In this document: piece after piece, positions 41,910 to 50,173 of the stretch
Layout of the letters: every line of letters starts with the position of its first letter
How positions within the stretch are numbered: position 1 is the stretch's first letter
DNA from: Auraticoccus cholistanensis
Lineage (GTDB): Bacteria > Actinomycetota > Actinomycetes > Propionibacteriales > Propionibacteriaceae
Length of the DNA: 57,438 nucleotides
Direction of reading: 5' to 3'
Assembly: GCF_009742705.1 (NCBI RefSeq)
Contig: NZ_WPCU01000005.1
Location: 221,810-279,247, forward strand
Program-made: the position numbers and the translations under genes
Notes under the pieces: generated by a model
Databases searched by the model: none
Told to the model about the DNA's origin: nothing
The model's input: only the letters and a program-made list of their open reading frames with translations

Positions 41910-41933
41910 CACTGTTCTAGTGCTAGAATAGTG
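41910..41933 (+). promoter_or_regulatory. PadR operator and overlapping -10 element
   Basis: CACTGTTCTAG (41910-41920) and CTAGAATAGTG (41923-41933) are 11-bp arms that pair at 10 positions, 2 bp apart. The right arm contains TAGAAT (41924-41929), a good -10 lying 6 nt before the GTG of the padR gene. A dyad over the -10 of its own gene is typical PadR autorepression. Confidence 0.68.
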
Positions 41934-41935
41934 TC

Positions 41936-42460
41936 GTGGGTCTGACACCGGCGGAGCTGACCGTCCTGGGGCTGCTCGTGGAGCGGCCCCGGCACGGGTA
42001 CGACCTCGAGCAGGTGATCGAGCAGCGGGGCGTCCGGCGGTGGACCGACATCGGGTTCTCCTCCATCTACTACCTGCTGGGCAAGCTCGAGAAGCGCGGG
42101 CTGGTGGTGGCGGTGCAGGACCGCCCGGCCGCGACGTCGCGACGGGTCTTCCGCGTCACCGCCGAGGGGGAGCGCGTCACCGCCGCGGAGACCGCCCGGT
42201 TCATCGCCGAGGCGGAGCCGGTCCCGCAGCCGGCCCTCGTCGGGCTGGCCAACCAGACCCTGCTGCCGGAGCAGGACTACGCCGCGGCGCTGCGGACCAG
42301 GCTGGCCGGGATCGAGGCGCGGCTGGCCTCGGTGCGGGCCGCCGAGCAGGCCCAGGCGCCGCTGCCGCGTCCGGCCCGGGAGGTGTTCTCCTACTCCGTC
42401 AGCCTGCTCGAGGCGGAGAGGTCCTGGCTGGCCGCACGGGTGGAGGCGCAGGATGGGTGA
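41936..42460 (+). CDS. PadR-family transcriptional repressor
   Basis: A 174-residue regulator with an N-terminal PadR winged helix (residues 3-75: LTPAELTVLGLLVERPRHGY, then IYYLLGKLEKRGLV) and a C-terminal helical dimerisation region of the Vir_act_alpha_C type (about 95-172). It should repress its own operon through the inverted repeat at 41910-41933. The start is GTG 41936, predicted leaderless. Its 3' end overlaps the BtrH-like gene by 8 bp, so the two are one operon and the repressor probably senses a molecule linked to that enzyme. Confidence 0.91.
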   Translation: MGLTPAELTVLGLLVERPRHGYDLEQVIEQRGVRRWTDIGFSSIYYLLGKLEKRGLVVAVQDRPAATSRRVFRVTAEGERVTAAETARFIAEAEPVPQPALVGLANQTLLPEQDYAAALRTRLAGIEARLASVRAAEQAQAPLPRPAREVFSYSVSLLEAERSWLAARVEAQDG

Positions 42461-43490
42461 GCAGACCGGGCACGGCACGGTCGTCGACGGGATCGTCACC
42501 GCCGGCGGCGTGCACTGCGAGACGTCGACCCTCGGCGTGCTGCTGGGCCACGCCGGCCTGTCCCTCTCCGAACCCATGCTGTTCGGGCTCGGCGCGGGGC
42601 TGTCGTTCATCTACTGGGACTCCAAGCAGCAGCAGGTGCCCTTCCTGGGCGGCAGGGTCAAGCCGTTCGTGCTCACCCAGAACCTGTGCGCCCGGCTGGG
42701 CCTCGACCTGCAGGTGCACGAGACGACGTCGCCCACCCGGGCCTGGGAGCAGGTGCGCTCGGCGGTGGACCGCCAGATCCCGGTGGGTCTGCAGCTGGAC
42801 AGCCACGACCTGGAGTACTTCACCTCCCGGGTGCACTTCGCCGGCCACGTCGTCGCCCTGTACGGCTACGACGACACCACGGCCTACCTGGTCGACACCG
42901 CCCAGCAGGGCGGTCGGGTCACCACCAGCCTGCCGAGCCTGGCGCGCGCCCGGGCCGCGCGGGGGCCGATGTCGGCCCGCCACCGCTCCTTCACCTTGGC
43001 CGGACCGGTGGACCAGCCGACGGCAGCAGACCTGGCACCGGCGGTCGTCGAGGCGGTCGTCGCGTGCGCCCAGGAGTTCCTCACCCCGCCGATCGCCAAC
43101 CTGGGGAACCGCGGCATCCGCACGGCCGCCAGACGGGTGCGGACCTGGCTCGACCGGGTCGAGGACCCGGCACGTGACCTCACGCTCGTCGCGACGCTGA
43201 TGGATCGCGCGGGCACCGGCGGCGCGCTCTTCCGCAACCTGTACCGGGACTTCCTGACCGAGTCCGCCCAGCTCCTCGACGGGCACCCGGGCGCTGCCGT
43301 CGTGGCGAGGGGCGGCGACCTCTTCGCGGAGTCCGCCCGGCTCTGGACCAGGGTCGCCGAGCTGGTCGGGGCCGCCGGCGCCGCCGCGGAGCCGGCGCAC
43401 CTGGCCGGGGCGAGCCGGGTCCTCGACGAGATCGCCGAGATCGAGACCACCGCGATGACCACGCTCCGCTCGCTGGACCTCGACCGCTAG
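42453..43490 (+). CDS. BtrH-like (butirosin biosynthesis protein H N-terminal plus DUF4872) acyltransferase-like protein
   Basis: A 345-residue protein. The N-terminal BtrH_N domain (about 20-150) is a papain-like fold that in BtrH moves an acyl group from an acyl carrier protein onto an aminoglycoside. The expected triad is visible: C22 in VHCETST, H132 in FAGHVVALYGYD and D148 in YLVDTAQ. LFGLGAGLSFIYW near residue 43 is the family core. The C-terminal helical region (about 170-340) resembles DUF4872. No biosynthetic gene cluster or carrier protein is near, and the partner gene is a PadR repressor. It may acylate or process a peptide, antibiotic or metabolite; the substrate is unknown. Confidence 0.84.
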   Translation: MGEQTGHGTVVDGIVTAGGVHCETSTLGVLLGHAGLSLSEPMLFGLGAGLSFIYWDSKQQQVPFLGGRVKPFVLTQNLCARLGLDLQVHETTSPTRAWEQVRSAVDRQIPVGLQLDSHDLEYFTSRVHFAGHVVALYGYDDTTAYLVDTAQQGGRVTTSLPSLARARAARGPMSARHRSFTLAGPVDQPTAADLAPAVVEAVVACAQEFLTPPIANLGNRGIRTAARRVRTWLDRVEDPARDLTLVATLMDRAGTGGALFRNLYRDFLTESAQLLDGHPGAAVVARGGDLFAESARLWTRVAELVGAAGAAAEPAHLAGASRVLDEIAEIETTAMTTLRSLDLDR

Positions 43491-43532
43491 ATCACGCCGC
43501 CGGCTGCGATCACCGAGGTGTCAGACTCGGGC

Positions 43533-43844
43533 ATGACCTTCGCACGGCTGGCGTTCTTCCCGGGAGGGACCGTCGAGCACTACCGGGCGCTCGAGACGGC
43601 GATCGGCCCGGTCCCGAGGCCGGACGGCCGGCTCGTGTTCGCAGCCGGCCCGGCTCCGGGAGGCTGGCAGGTGGTCCAGATCTGGAGGTCGAAGGACGAG
43701 CTGGACGCCTTCAACGCGGCCGTCTTCCTCCCCGCGGTGGCCCGGCTGGGCGGGACCGGGTTCCCGCGGCCGCCGGTGGTCACCGACTGGGAGCCCGCCG
43801 AGCTGGAGCTGTCACCCGGTCCCCGCGAGGCCTCGACCTCGTAG
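43533..43844 (+). CDS. Small dimeric alpha/beta-barrel-like protein, unknown function
   Basis: A 103-residue protein with an ABM/EthD-like pattern: ARLAFFPGGTVEHYRALETA at the N-terminus, WQVVQIWRSKDELDAFN in the middle and VTDWEPAELE at the end. It resembles small monooxygenase-like or ligand-binding proteins of actinobacteria, but no catalytic residue can be named. ATG at 43533 is preferred, with CAGACT 5 nt upstream as a possible -10; GTG at 43518 would add five residues. It lies 42 bp after the BtrH-like gene and may share its transcript. Confidence 0.7.
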   Translation: MTFARLAFFPGGTVEHYRALETAIGPVPRPDGRLVFAAGPAPGGWQVVQIWRSKDELDAFNAAVFLPAVARLGGTGFPRPPVVTDWEPAELELSPGPREASTS

Positions 43845-43867
43845 CCGGCAGGGGAGCCGGCCGCGGG

Positions 43868-43899
43868 TGGCGCCGCCGCACGGACGGGCGGCGGCGCCA
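43868..43899. terminator. Bidirectional terminator between small barrel gene and PPi-PFK
   Basis: TGGCGCCGCCGC (43868-43879) pairs perfectly over 12 bp with 43888-43899 around an 8-nt loop, between two convergent genes and 6 bp from the phosphofructokinase stop. Confidence 0.8.
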
Positions 43900-43905
43900 G
43901 CAGGG

Positions 43906-45132
43906 TCAGTGGGCGGCGGGAGGGGCGGCCACGGGGGCCGGCTGACCGATCTCGCCCAGCATCCGGGTGAACCACCCGGCGGTGATGTCGAACGGCTTGC
44001 CGCCCTTGATCCGCTCGAACTCGATGGCGCGCAGCTCGTCGTCGCGCTCCTCGTCCTGGCCGATGACGCCCGCCTCACCGCGCAGGGCGCAGTCCACGGC
44101 GAGGTCGGTCATCGACCGGATCAGCTCGAGGTCGGCCTGGTTGGCCGCCGCCGAGCGGGAGTAGTAGCCCGACTTCTGCACCATGACCTTCTCGGCGCCG
44201 AGCCGCGAGGCGAACTGCTCGGAGAACCAGGCGCCCGGGTTGATCTTGTCCAGCTTCACGTGCCCGAACGGGTCGCGGGGGACCTCCTGGCCCGAGGCCT
44301 CCAGCTGGGCCACGATCGGCTCCAGCCCGGCGCCCTCGGAGAGGAAGATCGTCACGTTTCCGACGGTGTCCATCACCGACCGCAGCCGCTCGGTCTCGGC
44401 GTCCAGGTCGATCTCGGCCTCGGGCACGTACACGGCGTGGACGTCCCAGGCCTCGCGCGAGAGACCGATCTCGGGCAGCCACTCACGCCCGTCCAGCCAC
44501 TCCCGGTAGGCCTGCGCGGTGGCGGCGGTCAGCCAGCCGCAGTTGCGGCCCATCACCTCGTGCACGATCAGCATCCGCGAGCCGGAGTTGTGCTCGGCCA
44601 CCACGTTCTGCGCGAAGCGCGAGCCCATCTCGGCCGCGGTCCAGGCGCCGAGGGACTGCTTGATCGGGATGACGTCGTTGTCGATGGTCTTGGGCAGCCC
44701 GACCACGGTCAGGCCGTAGTCGTGCTCGGCCAGGTACGCCGCCAGGTCGGCGGCGGTGGTGTTGGTGTCGTCGCCGCCGATGGTGTGCAGCACGTCGACG
44801 CCGTCGGCGGTGAGCCGGTCGGCGGCGACCTTGAGCGGGTCCTCGCCCTCGGCGACCAGACCCCGCTTGACCAGGTCCTTGGCGTTGGTGAGCTTCACCC
44901 GGGAGTTCCCGATCGGCGAGCCGCCGTAGGAGTGCAGCAGCCCGGCCCGGGCGCGGACGGTGTCGGTCACCGTGATCGAGTCACCGGAGAGCAGGCCCTG
45001 GTAGCCGTGCTTGTAGGCGATGATCTCGACCTCGGGCGCCACCTCGGTGTACTTCTCGATCAGCCCGCCGACGGCGGAGGAGAGGCATGGGGCGAAGCCA
45101 CCGGCGGTGAGCAGCGCGACCTTCTTGACCAT
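43906..45132 (-). CDS. Pyrophosphate-dependent 6-phosphofructokinase
   Basis: A 408-residue phosphofructokinase. The phosphate-donor loop reads GGDDTNT near residue 108; the second Asp in place of Gly (ATP enzymes have GGDGS) marks PPi-dependent enzymes. GLPKTIDND near 140 supplies the catalytic Asp, MGRNCGWL near 185 binds fructose 6-phosphate, and HVKLDKINPGAWF near 300 is family-specific. From memory the N-terminus MVKKVALLTAGGFAPC is nearly the same as the Propionibacterium freudenreichii enzyme. It makes glycolysis reversible at this step and saves ATP. ATG at 45132 follows GAAAGG; a -10 TAGGGT lies at 45168-45173 on the minus strand. Confidence 0.94.
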   Translation of the reverse strand: MVKKVALLTAGGFAPCLSSAVGGLIEKYTEVAPEVEIIAYKHGYQGLLSGDSITVTDTVRARAGLLHSYGGSPIGNSRVKLTNAKDLVKRGLVAEGEDPLKVAADRLTADGVDVLHTIGGDDTNTTAADLAAYLAEHDYGLTVVGLPKTIDNDVIPIKQSLGAWTAAEMGSRFAQNVVAEHNSGSRMLIVHEVMGRNCGWLTAATAQAYREWLDGREWLPEIGLSREAWDVHAVYVPEAEIDLDAETERLRSVMDTVGNVTIFLSEGAGLEPIVAQLEASGQEVPRDPFGHVKLDKINPGAWFSEQFASRLGAEKVMVQKSGYYSRSAAANQADLELIRSMTDLAVDCALRGEAGVIGQDEERDDELRAIEFERIKGGKPFDITAGWFTRMLGEIGQPAPVAAPPAAH

Positions 45133-45170
45133 GTGCAGACCTTTCGCAAGTGCGGTTGACCAGTAGCACC

Positions 45171-45680
45171 CTAGTGCGGGACCGCCTCCGCCCGGTCCGC
45201 GTCCGCACCGGTCCGGCGCGCCGGCGGGCGGGCTCTGCGAGGCTCGAGGTTGACCGCGCCCGGACCGCGCTCGGCGAGCACGTCGTCGGGGTTGCTCAGC
45301 TGGCAGCGCTGCAGGCTCAGGCAGCCGCAGCCGATGCAGCTGTCGAGCTGGTCCCGCAGCCGCTCCAGCCGTTCGATCTGCTCGTCCAGCCGCTCGCGCC
45401 AGGTCCGCGAGAGCCGGTGCCAGTCCGACGTGGTGGGCGTCCGCGAGCTCGGCAGCGTCGCCAGCGCCGCGGCGACCTCCTCCAGCGTGAGCCCCACCTT
45501 GCGGGCCGAGCGGATGAAGGCGATCCGGCGCAGCGTCGAGCGTTCGTAGCGGCGCTGGTTGCCGGCGTTGCGGCTGCTGACGAGCAGCCCGCGCTCCTCG
45601 TAGAAGCGCAGCGCCGACGGGGCCACCCCCGAGCGCCGGGACAGCTCGCCGATGGTGAGCAGGTCGGTGCTGCGCGGCAT
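45171..45680 (-). CDS. soxR: Redox-sensitive transcriptional activator SoxR
   Basis: A 169-residue MerR-family regulator with the winged helix at residues 8-75 (IGELSRRSGVAPSALRFYE), a coiled-coil dimerisation helix and the [2Fe-2S] ligands C115, C118, C120 and C126 in CIGCGCLSLQRC, the exact CX2CXCX5C spacing of SoxR. It senses redox-cycling compounds by cluster oxidation. ATG at 45680 is used. The C-terminal tail after residue 130 is longer than in E. coli. The stop codon coincides with the -10 region of the PPi-PFK gene downstream on the same strand. Its regulon is not evident; no soxS is expected in actinobacteria. Confidence 0.95.
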   Translation of the reverse strand: MPRSTDLLTIGELSRRSGVAPSALRFYEERGLLVSSRNAGNQRRYERSTLRRIAFIRSARKVGLTLEEVAAALATLPSSRTPTTSDWHRLSRTWRERLDEQIERLERLRDQLDSCIGCGCLSLQRCQLSNPDDVLAERGPGAVNLEPRRARPPARRTGADADRAEAVPH

Positions 45681-45749
45681 GGCCCACACCGTAGCCGTCG
45701 CCGTCCACAGCCGGGTCCTCGCACCGTTCCCCGCGAGCCCGTCGCCGGG

Positions 45750-45755
45750 CAGACT
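45750..45755 (+). promoter_or_regulatory. -10 element of the TadE-like gene, leaderless type
   Basis: CAGACT ends 7 nt before the GTG at 45763. It lies in the 82-bp gap shared with the divergent soxR gene, so SoxR could affect both. Confidence 0.42.
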
Positions 45756-45762
45756 GTGCCGG

Positions 45763-46164
45763 GTGAGGGACGAGCGGGGGCAGTCGCTGTCGGTGATGGT
45801 GCTGGTGGTGCTGCCGTCGCTGTTCCTGCTGGCCGGGCTCGTCGTCGACGGCGGCCAGCAGGTGGCCGCCACCCGGCGTGCCGAGGCGGTGGCCGCGGCC
45901 ACCGCCCGGGTCGGGGCCGACGCCGGTGCCGCCGCCCTGGTCGCCGGGGACGCGACGTCGGCCGCGGCCGAGGCCCGGCGGGCGGCCACGAGCTACCTGG
46001 AGCGCAGCCCGCAGGTCCGGGGCACGGTGAGCCTGGACACCGGGACCGTCAGGGTCCGCACCACCAGCAGCGAGACCACGGTCTTCCTGTCGCTGATCGG
46101 CATCACCTCGCTCACCGGCGAGGGGTCGGCGGAGGCCCGGGTGGTGCCGGTGGGCGCCGGCTGA
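45763..46164 (+). CDS. TadE/TadG-like pilus-assembly family protein, orphan
   Basis: A 133-residue protein with a short charged start (RDERGQSL), one transmembrane helix at about residues 10-32 (VMVLVVLPSLFLLAGLVVDGG) and an Ala-rich extracellular helix with beta-strand tail (about 35-130). The GQ-S-hydrophobic start resembles TadE/TadG pseudopilins of Flp pilus systems. No tad ATPase, prepilin peptidase or other pilin gene is nearby, so it is an orphan. GTG at 45763 was chosen from the -10 seven bases upstream; the longer upstream frame is the shadow of soxR. Confidence 0.65.
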   Translation: MRDERGQSLSVMVLVVLPSLFLLAGLVVDGGQQVAATRRAEAVAAATARVGADAGAAALVAGDATSAAAEARRAATSYLERSPQVRGTVSLDTGTVRVRTTSSETTVFLSLIGITSLTGEGSAEARVVPVGAG

Positions 46165-46170
46165 CCCCGC

Positions 46171-47340
46171 TCAGGCCGCGACGGCGGCCGCCATCCGGTG
46201 GACCGCCTCGGTGATGATGGCCGGCGAGGTGGCCAGGTTCATCCGGACGAAGCCGGTGGTGGCCGGGCCGAAGTCGGCGCCGTCGTTGAGGGCCACCCGG
46301 CCCCGCTGCAGGAAGGTGGCGGCCGGCCGCTCCAGCGGCAGGGCCCGGCAGTCCAGCCAGGCCAGGTAGGTGCCCCGGTTCTGCCGGTGCCGCACCTCGG
46401 GCAGGTGCTCGGCCAGCAGCCGGTCCAGCAGGTCCCGGTTCTGCTGCAGCTCCACGCGGAGCTGGCGGAGCCACTCCCGGTCACCGCGCAGCGCCGCGGT
46501 GTGGGCCCGCAGCGCCACGTGGCTGGCCGCACCGCGGGTGCTCTCGTAGCTCAGGGCCGCCGCGCGGTGCCGGGCACCGGCCCCGGGGATGAGCAGGGCG
46601 CCCTTGAGCCCGGCGAGGTTCCACGCCTTGGAGGCGGAGGTGAGCACCACCACGTCCTCGGCCCCCTCGACGTCGAGGACGGGGACGAAGGCCACGTCCG
46701 GACCGACGAGCGGGCTGTGGATCTCGTCCACCAGCAGCAGCACCCCGTGCTCGCGGGCCAGGGCCACCAGGGCGGTCAGCTCCTCGCGGGTGTGCACGGC
46801 ACCGGTCGGGTTGTGCGGGCTGCTCAGCAGGTGCACGGTGACCGACGGGTCGGCGTAGGCGGCGGCGAGCGCCGTCAGGTCGAGGCGTCCCTCCTCGGTG
46901 AGCGGCACGTCGCGCAGATCGGCGACGCTGTTGCCCACCGTGGCCCAGAAGGGCGGGTAGACGGGGGAGTTGATGACCACTTGCTCACCCGGCCGGGCGG
47001 CCTGCTGGATCACCATGGCCACCCCCTGCATGACGTCGGGGGAGAGCACCACGTGCGCCGGGTCGACCCGCCAGCCCCACTCCTCGAGCGCGAAGTCGGC
47101 CCAGGCCTCGGCGTACCCGTCGCCGGAGGGGTAGCCGGTGTCCCCGTCGCGGATGATGCGCTCCAGCTCGGCGGCCACCGTGGGCGGCACCGGGGTGTCC
47201 ATCTCGGCGACCCACAGCGGCAGCACGTCGGCCGGGTGACGACGCCACTTCATCGACGTCCGCCGGCGCAGGGTGTCCAGGTCCAGGTTGAGGATGGGGT
47301 CCAGGTTGAGGATGGGGTCCAGGTCGAGGATGGGGTCCAC
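46171..47340 (-). CDS. MalY/PatB-family PLP aminotransferase (cystathionine beta-lyase-like)
   Basis: A 389-residue fold type I enzyme. The substrate loop is LPLWVAEMDTPVPP near residue 45, the PLP-stacking region SSPHNPTGAV near 170 and the Schiff-base lysine is in TSASKAWNLAGLK near 235. MalY/PatB enzymes cleave cystathionine or other C-S bonds. The N-terminus contains three copies of a hexapeptide (DPILNL type) from 18-bp tandem repeats. GTG at 47340 is preferred: TACGGT 6 nt before it on this strand is a leaderless-type -10, while the longer frame to 47379 would collide with the divergent YciO gene. Confidence 0.88.
   Translation of the reverse strand: MDPILDLDPILNLDPILNLDLDTLRRRTSMKWRRHPADVLPLWVAEMDTPVPPTVAAELERIIRDGDTGYPSGDGYAEAWADFALEEWGWRVDPAHVVLSPDVMQGVAMVIQQAARPGEQVVINSPVYPPFWATVGNSVADLRDVPLTEEGRLDLTALAAAYADPSVTVHLLSSPHNPTGAVHTREELTALVALAREHGVLLLVDEIHSPLVGPDVAFVPVLDVEGAEDVVVLTSASKAWNLAGLKGALLIPGAGARHRAAALSYESTRGAASHVALRAHTAALRGDREWLRQLRVELQQNRDLLDRLLAEHLPEVRHRQNRGTYLAWLDCRALPLERPAATFLQRGRVALNDGADFGPATTGFVRMNLATSPAIITEAVHRMAAAVAA
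47281..47334 (-). repeat. Three tandem 18-bp repeats at the 5' end of the aminotransferase gene
   Basis: Units at 47281-47298, 47299-47316 and 47317-47334 are GTCCAGGTTGAGGATGGG on the plus strand; the third has one change. They begin just inside the coding sequence and encode repeated DPILNL. Any change in copy number keeps the frame but alters the N-terminus. Confidence 0.9.
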
Positions 47341-47364
47341 GCTGCGACCGTAGCGGCTCGTCCC

Positions 47365-47370
47365 TAGACT
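47365..47370 (+). promoter_or_regulatory. -10 element of the yciO gene, leaderless type
   Basis: TAGACT ends 7 nt before the ATG at 47378. The divergent aminotransferase -10 (TACGGT, minus strand, about 47347-47352) is only 12 bp away, so the two promoters abut. Confidence 0.5.
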
Positions 47371-47377
47371 CTCGGTC

Positions 47378-47998
47378 ATGGCCCGTTACCACGACGTGCA
47401 CCCGGACAACCCGCAGCCGCGTGCTCTCGGCCAGGTGGCGGAGACGCTGCGCGGCGGCGGGCTGGTGGCCTACCCGACCGACTCCGGCTACGCGCTGGGC
47501 TGCCGGCTGGGCAACCGCGACGGCCTGGACCGGATCCGGGCCATCCGCCACCTCGACGAGAGCCACCACTTCACCCTGGTCTGCTCCCAGTTCGCCCAGC
47601 TCGGGCAGTTCGTGCAGATGGACAACGACGTCTTCCGGATGGTCAAGGCCCACACCCCCGGCCAGTACACCTTCATCCTGCCGGCCACCCGGGAGGTCCC
47701 GAAGGCCATGCTGCACCCGAAGAAGAAGACCGTCGGGGTGCGCATCCCCGCCCACACCACCACGCTGGCGCTGCTGGCCACGCTGGGGGAGCCGCTGATG
47801 TCGAGCACCCTGCTGATGCCCGGCTCGGAGCAGCCGATGACCGAGGGCTGGCTCGTCAACGACGAGCTGGGTGCCCAGCTCGACGCCGTGCTGGACTCCG
47901 GGGACTGCGGCACCGAGCCCACCACGGTGGTCGACCTGTCCGGGGACGAGGTGCAGGTGGTGCGCCGCGGCGCGGGGGACCCGAGCCCCTTCGAGTGA
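47378..47998 (+). CDS. Sua5/YciO/YrdC-family protein, YciO branch
   Basis: A 206-residue protein with the YrdC-like RNA-binding fold. PTDSGYALGCRLGN near residue 33, KKKTVGVRIPAH near 120 and TTVVDLSG near 190 are family features. The first region lacks the Lys-Arg of YrdC threonylcarbamoyl-adenylate synthases (IRHLDESHHFTLV instead of a KRP-like motif), which points to the YciO branch, whose tRNA-modifying activity is weak or unclear. An essential tsaC/sua5 gene is therefore expected elsewhere. Leaderless start at ATG 47378, divergent from the aminotransferase. Confidence 0.85.
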   Translation: MARYHDVHPDNPQPRALGQVAETLRGGGLVAYPTDSGYALGCRLGNRDGLDRIRAIRHLDESHHFTLVCSQFAQLGQFVQMDNDVFRMVKAHTPGQYTFILPATREVPKAMLHPKKKTVGVRIPAHTTTLALLATLGEPLMSSTLLMPGSEQPMTEGWLVNDELGAQLDAVLDSGDCGTEPTTVVDLSGDEVQVVRRGAGDPSPFE

Positions 47999-48037
47999 GC
48001 ACCCTCGCCCCGTCCACCCCGGAGGCGGCGCTCTCGC

Positions 48038-48043
48038 TAGGGT
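48038..48043 (+). promoter_or_regulatory. -10 element of the M3 peptidase gene, leaderless type
   Basis: TAGGGT ends 7 nt before the ATG at 48051. GGAGG at 48021-48025 is too far away to be its ribosome binding site. Confidence 0.48.
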
Positions 48044-48050
48044 GACGGCC

Positions 48051-50147
48051 ATGGTCACCGCCCACCCGCTGCTGCAGCCGTCCGCCCTGCCCTTCGAGCT
48101 CCCGCCGTTCGCCGACATCGCCGTCGAGCACCACCGGCCGGCCCTCGAGCAGGGGATGGCGGAGCAGGCGGCCGAGGTCGAGGCCATCGCCAGCTCCACC
48201 GAGCCGCCGACGTTCGCCAACACCGTCGAGGCGCTGGAACGCAGCGGTGAGCTGCTGGACCGCGTCAGCGCGGTCTTCTTCCACCTCGTCTCCTGCGACG
48301 GCGACGACGAGCTGCGGGCGCTGGCCGAGGAGCTCTCGCCGCGGCTCTCCGAGCACCGGGACTCGATCATGCTGGACCGGCGGCTGTTCGCCCGCGTCGA
48401 CGAGCTGCACACGCGGCTGGACGAGCTGGACCTGGACCCGGAGTCCGCGGAGCTGGTGCGGCGCTACCACCGCGACATGGTGCAGGCCGGGGCCGCGTTG
48501 GACGAGGCCGCCCAGCAGCGGCTGCGTGAGATCAACGCCACCACGGCGCGGCTGACCAGCCAGTTCCAGAAGCGGGTGCTGCACGACACCAAGGACCGCG
48601 CGGTGGTGGTCGACGACGTCGCCCAGCTCGACGGCCTGGACGAGGCGGCGGTCGCGACCGCCGCCGCGGCCGCCGCCGCCCGTGGTCTGGAGGGACGCTG
48701 GCTGCTGACCTGCACGAACTTCACCAACCACCCGATGCTGGCCCGGCTGCACGACCGCGGGCTGCGCCAGCGGCTGCTGCAGGCCCAGGAGGCCCGTGGC
48801 ACCGAGGGCGAGAACGACACCTCCGACCTCGTGCTGGAGCTGGTGGCGCTGCGGGCCGAACGTGCCGCCCTGCTGGGGTACCCCGACCACGCCTCCGCGG
48901 TGACCGCCACCGCGACCGCCGGCTCGCCGGCGGCCGTCCGCGCCCGGTTCGACCCGATGGCCGCCGTCGTGGCCGAGCGGGTCCGGCGCGAGCAGGAGGT
49001 GCTGCAGGAGGAGGTCGACCGGCACTGCGCCGAGACCGGGGTGGCGTCCTTCCCGCTGCAGGCCTGGGACTGGGCGTACTACACCGAGCGCGTCCGCGCC
49101 CGCCGCTACGACCTGGACCTGGCCGCGCTGCGGCCCTGGTTCGAGGCCGACCGCGTCCTCCGCGACGGCGTCTTCCGGGCCGCCGAGCTGGTCTACGGGC
49201 TCACCTTCACCGAGCGGGAGGACCTGCAGGGCCACCGCGACGAGGTGCGGGTGTTCGAGGTGCACGACGCCGACGGCAGCACGCTGGGGCTGTACCTGCT
49301 GGACCTCTACACCCGCGACACCAAGAACGGTGGCGCGTGGATGAACGCGCTGGTGCCGCAGAACCGGCTGCGCGGCCAGCGGGCGGTGGTGTCCAACAAC
49401 CTCAACGTGGTGCCTCCGCCGCCGGGGGAGCCGACCCTGCTGAGCCTCACCGAGGTGACGACGCTCTTCCACGAGTTCGGGCACGCCCTGCACGGCCTGC
49501 TGTCCGACGTCACCTACCCGACCTTCTCGGGCACGGCGGTGCCGCGCGACTTCGTCGAGTTCCCCAGCCAGGTCAACGAGATGTGGATCCAGCACCCGCA
49601 GGTGCTGCCCGGCTACGCCCGCCACGTCGAGACCGGCGAGCCGCTGCCGCCGCAGGTCGTGCAGCGGCTGGCCGAGGCGGCCACCTTCAACCAGGGCTTC
49701 GCCACCGCCGAGAACCTGGCCAGCGCGCTGCTGGACCAGGAGTGGCACTCGCTGCCCGCCGGCACCCGGGTCGACTCGGTGCCGGAGTTCGAGCGCGAGG
49801 CGCTGCGCCGGATCGGCCTGGACAACCCGGTCGTGCCGCCGCGCTACCACACCAGCTACTTCGCCCACGCCTTCGCCGGCGGCTACGACGCCCGCTACTA
49901 CTCCTACCTGTGGTCGGAGGTGCTGGACGCCGACACCGTCGCCTGGTTCGAGGAGCAGCAGGCCGCCGCACCGGAGGGCGACCTGGCGGTGCTGCGCGCC
50001 AGCGGGGACCACTTCCGCGCCGAGCTGCTCTCCCGCGGCTCCTCGCGGGACCCGATGGAGTCCTACCGGGCCTTCCGCGGCCGCGACCCCGAGGAGCGGC
50101 CGCTGCTGGCCCGCCGCGGGCTGCTCGAGGAGGACCGGACCGCCTGA
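48051..50147 (+). CDS. M3-family zinc oligopeptidase (Dcp/oligopeptidase A-like)
   Basis: A 698-residue cytoplasmic metallopeptidase without a signal peptide. The thermolysin-like zinc motif [12 protein letters not shown] is near residue 474, with the third ligand Glu in [12 protein letters not shown] 27 residues later. [13 protein letters not shown] near 618 and [16 protein letters not shown] near 600 line the substrate channel. It would cut short peptides or dipeptides and complete protein turnover. ATG at 48051 gives the normal family start [14 protein letters not shown]; upstream in-frame sequence belongs to yciO. Monocistronic from its own -10. Confidence 0.95.
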   Translation: MVTAHPLLQPSALPFELPPFADIAVEHHRPALEQGMAEQAAEVEAIASSTEPPTFANTVEALERSGELLDRVSAVFFHLVSCDGDDELRALAEELSPRLSEHRDSIMLDRRLFARVDELHTRLDELDLDPESAELVRRYHRDMVQAGAALDEAAQQRLREINATTARLTSQFQKRVLHDTKDRAVVVDDVAQLDGLDEAAVATAAAAAAARGLEGRWLLTCTNFTNHPMLARLHDRGLRQRLLQAQEARGTEGENDTSDLVLELVALRAERAALLGYPDHASAVTATATAGSPAAVRARFDPMAAVVAERVRREQEVLQEEVDRHCAETGVASFPLQAWDWAYYTERVRARRYDLDLAALRPWFEADRVLRDGVFRAAELVYGLTFTEREDLQGHRDEVRVFEVHDADGSTLGLYLLDLYTRDTKNGGAWMNALVPQNRLRGQRAVVSNNLNVVPPPPGEPTLLSLTEVTTLFHEFGHALHGLLSDVTYPTFSGTAVPRDFVEFPSQVNEMWIQHPQVLPGYARHVETGEPLPPQVVQRLAEAATFNQGFATAENLASALLDQEWHSLPAGTRVDSVPEFEREALRRIGLDNPVVPPRYHTSYFAHAFAGGYDARYYSYLWSEVLDADTVAWFEEQQAAAPEGDLAVLRASGDHFRAELLSRGSSRDPMESYRAFRGRDPEERPLLARRGLLEEDRTA

Positions 50148-50173
50148 GCGCACCGGGACGCCGTCGTTCCCAC

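Noticed and set aside
47378-47998. Essential threonylcarbamoyl-AMP synthase (tsaC)
   Set aside because: The Lys-Arg motif of the YrdC branch is missing, so the YciO branch is the better call.
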